Origin: Terriglobales bacterium
GTDB lineage: Bacteria; Acidobacteriota; Terriglobia; Terriglobales; Acidobacteriaceae
Assembly (NCBI GenBank): GCA_015655315.1
Contig: JAATFH010000039.1
Span: 1-41,017 of the forward strand
Reading direction: 5' to 3'
Length of the DNA stretch: 41,017 bases
In this document: positions 36,533 through 41,017 of the stretch, piece by piece
Numbering within the stretch: the first letter of the stretch is position 1
Layout of the letters: the number at the start of each line of letters is the position of its first letter
Notes under the pieces: generated by a model
What the model saw: the letters and a program-made list of their open reading frames with translations, nothing else
Database searches by the model: none
What the model was told of the DNA's origin: nothing
Position numbers and translations under genes: made by a program

Positions 36533-37405
36533 TCAAAACCACCCCAATGCTCTCAGTTCGTCGACCGGCTCAGTAAAGGAACAGGAACCGAATCCAATTG
36601 CGAAATTCTCGCGGGCAGTTTCGATCTGTTTCGTCGATAGACGATGATTTTTCCATTGCAGAGTATCTTTCTCCCACTGAAAGGCAGTGGGAGATTGCTC
36701 ATTCAGCAGGTCGATGACTTCCTCTTCCGTCGCTCCCTGATATGCAATCGATGCTGCTACAAATACATTGATGAAGCCATGCATAAGAGCAGTTGCGCTG
36801 CTCTCTTCATACGTAAGCTTCTGCGTGGAACGCCTTGGATGATGCAGACCCGCCGTCGCCTTAAATGGTACTTTCGCATCCGCACAGGCAATGAGAAAGC
36901 CAGCAAGATCCTGCACGCTGGGAATCGCGGCGGCGGTGATACCTCCGGTGCGGATCTTCGCTCTCGCATCGTATTTTTTCAGGACAGGCAGAAACTGACT
37001 GCTCTGCTGTGGTGGAAATTCCACGTAAGCTGCCATGCCGGACGGTACGAGCTTCAAATGCCTCTCGACCTGGGCAAGGTCCGTGGCTTTGAATTCGATA
37101 GCATCGAGATACGCCGCACCTTCGCTGAACGATGTCACCAGATTTTCATCCTCGTCAGCGTCGTCCGTGCTCAATACACTTAAAAGCCACGGAGAACCCA
37201 GTTCGCTGCAGCAGGCTTCAATAAAAGCTGCAAAGAATTCGGGCAATCTCTGCGCGGGAACGACAAAACGGCCGAGCATCCATGCGTCATCGCTCGCCTG
37301 ATAGGTGGAGTAATTTCGAACCGCCGTCTGCATATCGAGAGACGCTGGCGGGAAGAGGCCGGCGTAATCGATCAATCCGCCGAACAGAGCGCGCGCTGCT
37401 GTCAT
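36533..37405 (-). CDS. Conserved hypothetical protein in the homogentisate operon, possibly an alpha/beta barrel
   Basis: MTAARALFGGLIDYAGLFPPASLDMQTAVRNYSTYQ...ARAKIRTGGITAAAIPSVQDLAGFLIACADAKVPFKATAGLHHPRR. Lies between hmgA and fahA with gaps of 11 nt (to the hmgA stop) and 2 nt (to the fahA start). Confidence 0.85.
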   Translation of the reverse strand: MTAARALFGGLIDYAGLFPPASLDMQTAVRNYSTYQASDDAWMLGRFVVPAQRLPEFFAAFIEACCSELGSPWLLSVLSTDDADEDENLVTSFSEGAAYLDAIEFKATDLAQVERHLKLVPSGMAAYVEFPPQQSSQFLPVLKKYDARAKIRTGGITAAAIPSVQDLAGFLIACADAKVPFKATAGLHHPRRSTQKLTYEESSATALMHGFINVFVAASIAYQGATEEEVIDLLNEQSPTAFQWEKDTLQWKNHRLSTKQIETARENFAIGFGSCSFTEPVDELRALGWF

Positions 37406-37416
37406 TCTTTCATTCC

Positions 37417-38727
37417 TCAGCTTGTTTTATCGCCGGACTGAAAGTGTTTCTTCAATCCCTGCCAGCACTCGTAGTACTCATGTTGCAGGATTTTTGTTTC
37501 CAGCGCGAATTTAGTGGGGCGCACGGCGAGCTGCGTTTCGAACATAAATGCCAGCGTATTGCCGAGATATTGCGGCTTGAGTTCCGCTGCGGAAGCGCGC
37601 TCGAAGGTTTCGGCATCCGGGCCGTGTCCTGCCATGCAGTTATGCAGGCTCGCGCCGCCGGGGACAAAGCCCTCCGCCTTTGCGTCGTATTGACCGAAGA
37701 TAAGACCCATGAACTCGTTCATCATGTTGCGATGAAACCACGGTGGACGGAAGGTATGCTCGGCCACCATCCAGCGTGGCGGGAAGATGGCGAAGTCTAC
37801 ATTCGCGGTTCCGGGAATCGTGGAAGGCGCGGTAAGTACTGTATAAATGGACGGATCCGGGTGATCGAAGGAAACGGTATTGATGCAGTTGAAGTTTTTC
37901 AGATCATATTTGTAAGGCGCATAGTTGCCGTGCCACGCCACAACATCGAGCGGCGAGTGATCGATCTCGGCAACCCAGAGATTGCCGAGAAACTTGCTCA
38001 CGATCTGGAAGCTGCCTTCGCGGTCTTCATAGGCAGCGACGGGATAGAGGAAATCGCGCGCGTTGGCTAATCCGTTGGCTCCGATGGGGCCAAGTTCGGG
38101 CAGCCGGAACGGCTGGCTGTAGTTTTCGCAGATGTAGCCGCGCGCCGAGGCTTCTTCGAGGACGACGCGGAATTTCAATCCGCGCGGTAGAACGCAGATT
38201 TCTCCGGGAGCGACGCCGAGAATCCCCAATTCAGTATGGATGCGCAGTGAGCCCTGCTGAGGAACGAGCAGTAATTCGCCATCGGCGTTGTAGAAGAAGC
38301 GATCCTCCATCGATTTGGTGACGGCATAGATGTGAATACCTAATCCCGCTTGCATCGCAGGATCGCCATTGCCTCCGAGCGTGATAATGCCGTCGACAAA
38401 ATCCGTTGGTTCAGGCGGGATAGGCAATGGGTCCCAGCGAAGCTGATTGGGAGGCGTCGGAACCTCGGTAAATGGGCCGCTGCGAATGAGGCGCGCAGGA
38501 TACTCTTCGTATGGCTTGTGCGTTACCGACGGCTTGATGCGGTACGTCCAGGTGCGGCGGTTGGTGTGACGTGGCGAGGTGAACGATGTTCCGCTGAACT
38601 GCTCTGTGTAAAGGCCGAGCGCGTGTTTTTGCGGCGCGTTCTGCCCTTCCGGGAGTCCGCCCGCAACCGCTTCGGTGGCGAACTCGTTGGCGAATCCTGA
38701 CTGATAGTCGAGCCTGGAGGCTGTCAT
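37417..38727 (-). CDS. hmgA: Homogentisate 1,2-dioxygenase
   Basis: [117 protein letters not shown]. Start at MTASRL with GGGAGA RBS. Confidence 0.96.
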   Translation of the reverse strand: MTASRLDYQSGFANEFATEAVAGGLPEGQNAPQKHALGLYTEQFSGTSFTSPRHTNRRTWTYRIKPSVTHKPYEEYPARLIRSGPFTEVPTPPNQLRWDPLPIPPEPTDFVDGIITLGGNGDPAMQAGLGIHIYAVTKSMEDRFFYNADGELLLVPQQGSLRIHTELGILGVAPGEICVLPRGLKFRVVLEEASARGYICENYSQPFRLPELGPIGANGLANARDFLYPVAAYEDREGSFQIVSKFLGNLWVAEIDHSPLDVVAWHGNYAPYKYDLKNFNCINTVSFDHPDPSIYTVLTAPSTIPGTANVDFAIFPPRWMVAEHTFRPPWFHRNMMNEFMGLIFGQYDAKAEGFVPGGASLHNCMAGHGPDAETFERASAAELKPQYLGNTLAFMFETQLAVRPTKFALETKILQHEYYECWQGLKKHFQSGDKTS

Positions 38728-38802
38728 CGTGTCTCCCATAACTATAGCGTCAAAACTCTATAAGCTACCCGCAGGCGTATGGCTTTGGCAAACGCTCAAG
38801 CG

Positions 38803-39019
38803 CTAGGCTGTATCGACATATAGAACACCTTGGTTGTCATCCTGAGCGGAGTATGACGCGTTTTTTGCGTCATACGCAGTCGAAGGATCTGCTTTTTCCT
38901 GGCTCCCCCCACATTTTCGCTCACCGAAAAGAAAAACAGATCCTTCGCCTCGGCTCAGGATGACAACTCTTTGTTGAAATAAATACTTTCGCTTGCGCTT
39001 ATATGTCGATACCGCCTAG
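38803..39019. repeat. Dispersed nested-palindrome element, copy 3 (most complete; CTAG-flanked)
   Basis: CTAG-GCTGTATCGACATA ... TATGTCGATACCGC-CTAG terminal inverted repeats around GGTTGTCATCCTGAGCGGAGTATGACGCGTTTTTTGCGTCATACGCAGTCGAAGGATCTG...GAAAAACAGATCCTTCGCCTCGGCTCAGGATGACAACTCTTTG. Confidence 0.92.
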
Positions 39020-39759
39020 GGCTCGACGGAAAATAGATTCGGCAGCACTTCGCCTGCTTTGCCAAGTATGACTTCCGTAAATGCCCCTGCATTCAGCGGA
39101 GGTTCCGGTCCCACATAATAAGTTCGGACCCTGGGCGTGGCGGGTAGATTGCGTTGTCTGGCCCAGTGCACGAAGCTTGCCGCCGGGTGAACATTTCCCG
39201 ACGTACCGACAACGATCATCACACTGCAGCGGTCGATTTCCCGCATGATGCGGTCCATCTCCAGCGGGCATTCACCAAACCAGACAATATGCGGGCGAAC
39301 CTGCGCGCCACAAATGCACGCCGGAATTTGCGCTGCGGATTCATAGAGATTTCTATCCGAGAATACCGGCTCGCCGCAGTTCGCTTCGCAGCGCGAGGAG
39401 AATAGCTCTCCATGCATGTGAACCAGATTATGCGATCCCGCGCGTTCGTGAAGATCGTCAACATTTTGCGTGCAGAGAAAGAACCTCTCTCCGATCTGCG
39501 ATTCGAGAGCAGCCAAAGCGTGATGGGCCGGGTTTGGCTCACACCGCTCCGCGTCGCGCCGGCGCATGGAATAAAACTGCCACACCAGTTCAGGATTTGC
39601 TTCCCATGCCTCCGGAGTCGCCACATCCTCCACGCGATGGCCGCTCCATAGACCATCGCTGTCACGAAACGTAGGAAGACCGCTCTCGGCGCTGATTCCT
39701 GCACCGGTGAGAACGAAGACGCGTTCCTGATTTCCGATTTGAATGATGTTTGTGCTCAC
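39016..39759 (-). CDS. cobB: SIR2-family NAD-dependent protein deacylase (sirtuin)
   Basis: VFVLTGAGISAESGLPTFRDSDGLWSGHRVEDVATPEAW, FFLCTQNVDDLHERAGS, HMHGELFSSRCEANC, CICGAQVRPHIVWFGECP, VMIVVGTSGNVHPAASFV. Confidence 0.95.
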   Translation of the reverse strand: MSTNIIQIGNQERVFVLTGAGISAESGLPTFRDSDGLWSGHRVEDVATPEAWEANPELVWQFYSMRRRDAERCEPNPAHHALAALESQIGERFFLCTQNVDDLHERAGSHNLVHMHGELFSSRCEANCGEPVFSDRNLYESAAQIPACICGAQVRPHIVWFGECPLEMDRIMREIDRCSVMIVVGTSGNVHPAASFVHWARQRNLPATPRVRTYYVGPEPPLNAGAFTEVILGKAGEVLPNLFSVEP

Positions 39760-39762
39760 GCT

Positions 39763-41017
39763 CTAAGCGTAGCGGAAAAGCATCATGAAGCCGAAATCCA
39801 TGTGACTTTGCTGATGACAGTGGAAAAGGGTCATGCCAGGATTCGCGGCGACGAAGTCTACCTCGGCTGTGCTCTTCGCCTTGACGACCAACACATCTTT
39901 CATGAGACCACTGAGAACGGCACCATCGAGGTTTGTGACTTCGAATGTATGACGATGCAGATGTATCGGATGATCGTCCGTGCTTTCGTTGCGCATCACC
40001 ATTCGATAGCGCTTGCCCTGTTGGAGTGCAATGGTGTCGGTTTTGGGAAAAGACTTTCCGTTAATCATCCAGTGATCGAAGTCTCCGTGCCCGGTAAATT
40101 TCGAACGGAAGACAAGCGGAATGCGCACATCCGGCTCGGCTGCTTTTTGCAGATGCGCAAACTGCGCGTAATCCCACTGCGTTTCCGGCGGAGAGAGCCA
40201 TCGCGGCTCGCCTTGTCGATTCGCATATTCAATGACAATGCCCATGCCCGCTTTGCGAAGATCGTCGCGGGTCTCACCCAATACCCAGACGCCGGGCTGT
40301 TTCATTTCGATCATCACATCGATGCGCTCCGCTGGAGCAAGTCGCACCGCCTGAACTTTTTTCTGAACAGGTATAGGATTCCCGTCCATCGCGATCACTT
40401 GCAGTTCATGAGCAGAACAGCCCAGCCAGTGCGTCAACGTTGCGCTCGCGTTCAGTATGTGAACGAGGATGCGCTGGCCTTCCTTCACGCGAATGGGCTC
40501 GCCAGCACCGAGCATTTTGCCATTGATCGTAGCGGACTCGTAGCTCACGTCCATTGAAGCGTCGCCACCACCACCCATATAAGCATTCCAGTCATGCAGT
40601 GTCAGGAAAATTTCCTGATCGTAGTTGCCCGCATTGTTTTTCGGATCGATGTAGAAACAGCCGAATTGCCCGGTGTATGCGGCTCGCTTCAGGTTGTGTC
40701 CTGCATACGTGTGCGTGTGGTACCAGCGAAAGCCGGATGGGCGCGGCGTAAAAGTGTATCGCTGCCGATCCTGCGGCGGAATCATCGGCGAGCCTTCTTC
40801 CATGGAGCCGTCCATATCAGACGGAATCCAGAGACCGTGCCAGTGCACGATCTCCGATACATCGGTCTTGTTCAGCACATCGATGGTGATAGGTTTGCCT
40901 TCCGGCCAGCGAATCAGCGGACCGGGAACCGACCCGTTATAGGCGACGGTGCGAATCGTTTTGCCGGGAGCGATCTCCAGATCCAAAGGAGCGATCGTCA
41001 GTGTTACATCTGCCGCA
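39763..41017 (-). CDS. Multicopper oxidase (laccase/CopA-like), truncated at right edge
   Basis: Frame open to the window edge (AADVTLTIAPLDLEIAPGKTIRTVAYNGSVPGPLIRWPEGKPI...IVHWHGLW...RWYHTHTYAGHNLKRAAYTGQFGCFYI...DDHPIHLHRHTFEV...MTLFHCHQQSHMDFGFM), carrying the copper ligands. Confidence 0.95.
   Translation of the reverse strand, partial: AADVTLTIAPLDLEIAPGKTIRTVAYNGSVPGPLIRWPEGKPITIDVLNKTDVSEIVHWHGLWIPSDMDGSMEEGSPMIPPQDRQRYTFTPRPSGFRWYHTHTYAGHNLKRAAYTGQFGCFYIDPKNNAGNYDQEIFLTLHDWNAYMGGGGDASMDVSYESATINGKMLGAGEPIRVKEGQRILVHILNASATLTHWLGCSAHELQVIAMDGNPIPVQKKVQAVRLAPAERIDVMIEMKQPGVWVLGETRDDLRKAGMGIVIEYANRQGEPRWLSPPETQWDYAQFAHLQKAAEPDVRIPLVFRSKFTGHGDFDHWMINGKSFPKTDTIALQQGKRYRMVMRNESTDDHPIHLHRHTFEVTNLDGAVLSGLMKDVLVVKAKSTAEVDFVAANPGMTLFHCHQQSHMDFGFMMLFRYA

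Noticed and set aside
6334-39019. The three repeats as a CRISPR array or composite transposon boundaries
   Set aside because: Only three widely spaced palindromic copies with no regular spacers. The intervening genes are ordinary chromosomal functions, so this fits dispersed MITE/REP-like copies better.
38803-39019. Palindromic element as a simple rho-independent terminator only
   Set aside because: It has far more structure (terminal inverted repeats, CTAG flanks, asymmetric side hairpin, multi-copy conservation) than a terminator needs, although it may also terminate transcription.

Overview
This 41 kb window is chromosomal and GC-rich. Its gene content looks acidobacterial: an Oar-like carboxypeptidase-regulatory/TonB receptor, a MacB/FtsX orphan permease of the ADOP type, a bactofilin, and an hmgA/fumarylacetoacetase cluster. 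I can support about 35 protein-coding genes. These include an APC permease (cut by the left edge), a UPF0173 hydrolase, an SPL-like radical SAM protein, DUF2076, an OSBS/NSAR-type enolase with a GNAT partner, MazG, a prepilin peptidase, a LysR regulator, a SET-domain protein, HtpX, YchF, a ZIP transporter, a lycopene-cyclase-domain protein, a NUDIX hydrolase, a frameshifted GH5, a xylulokinase, a GGDEF cyclase, a LacI regulator, CutC, fumarylacetoacetase, HmgA, a sirtuin and a multicopper oxidase (cut by the right edge). I found no tRNA, rRNA, CRISPR array, prophage or transposase gene. The most interesting non-coding signal is a three-copy family of about 180-217 nt nested-palindrome elements (6334-6513, 29493-29690, 38803-39019). 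Two copies are flanked by CTAG direct repeats. In copy 1 the two CTAGs supply the stop codons of both convergent neighbours, as if a MITE-like element had inserted into a shared CTAG stop. Other points of interest are a multi-hairpin leader upstream of the GGDEF gene, an uncharacterised protein sandwiched inside the homogentisate operon, a bacterial SET protein with a post-SET cysteine motif, and a translationally coupled pair of orphan genes at 23.2-25.0 kb. All calls come from reading the sequence by eye; no database search was run.
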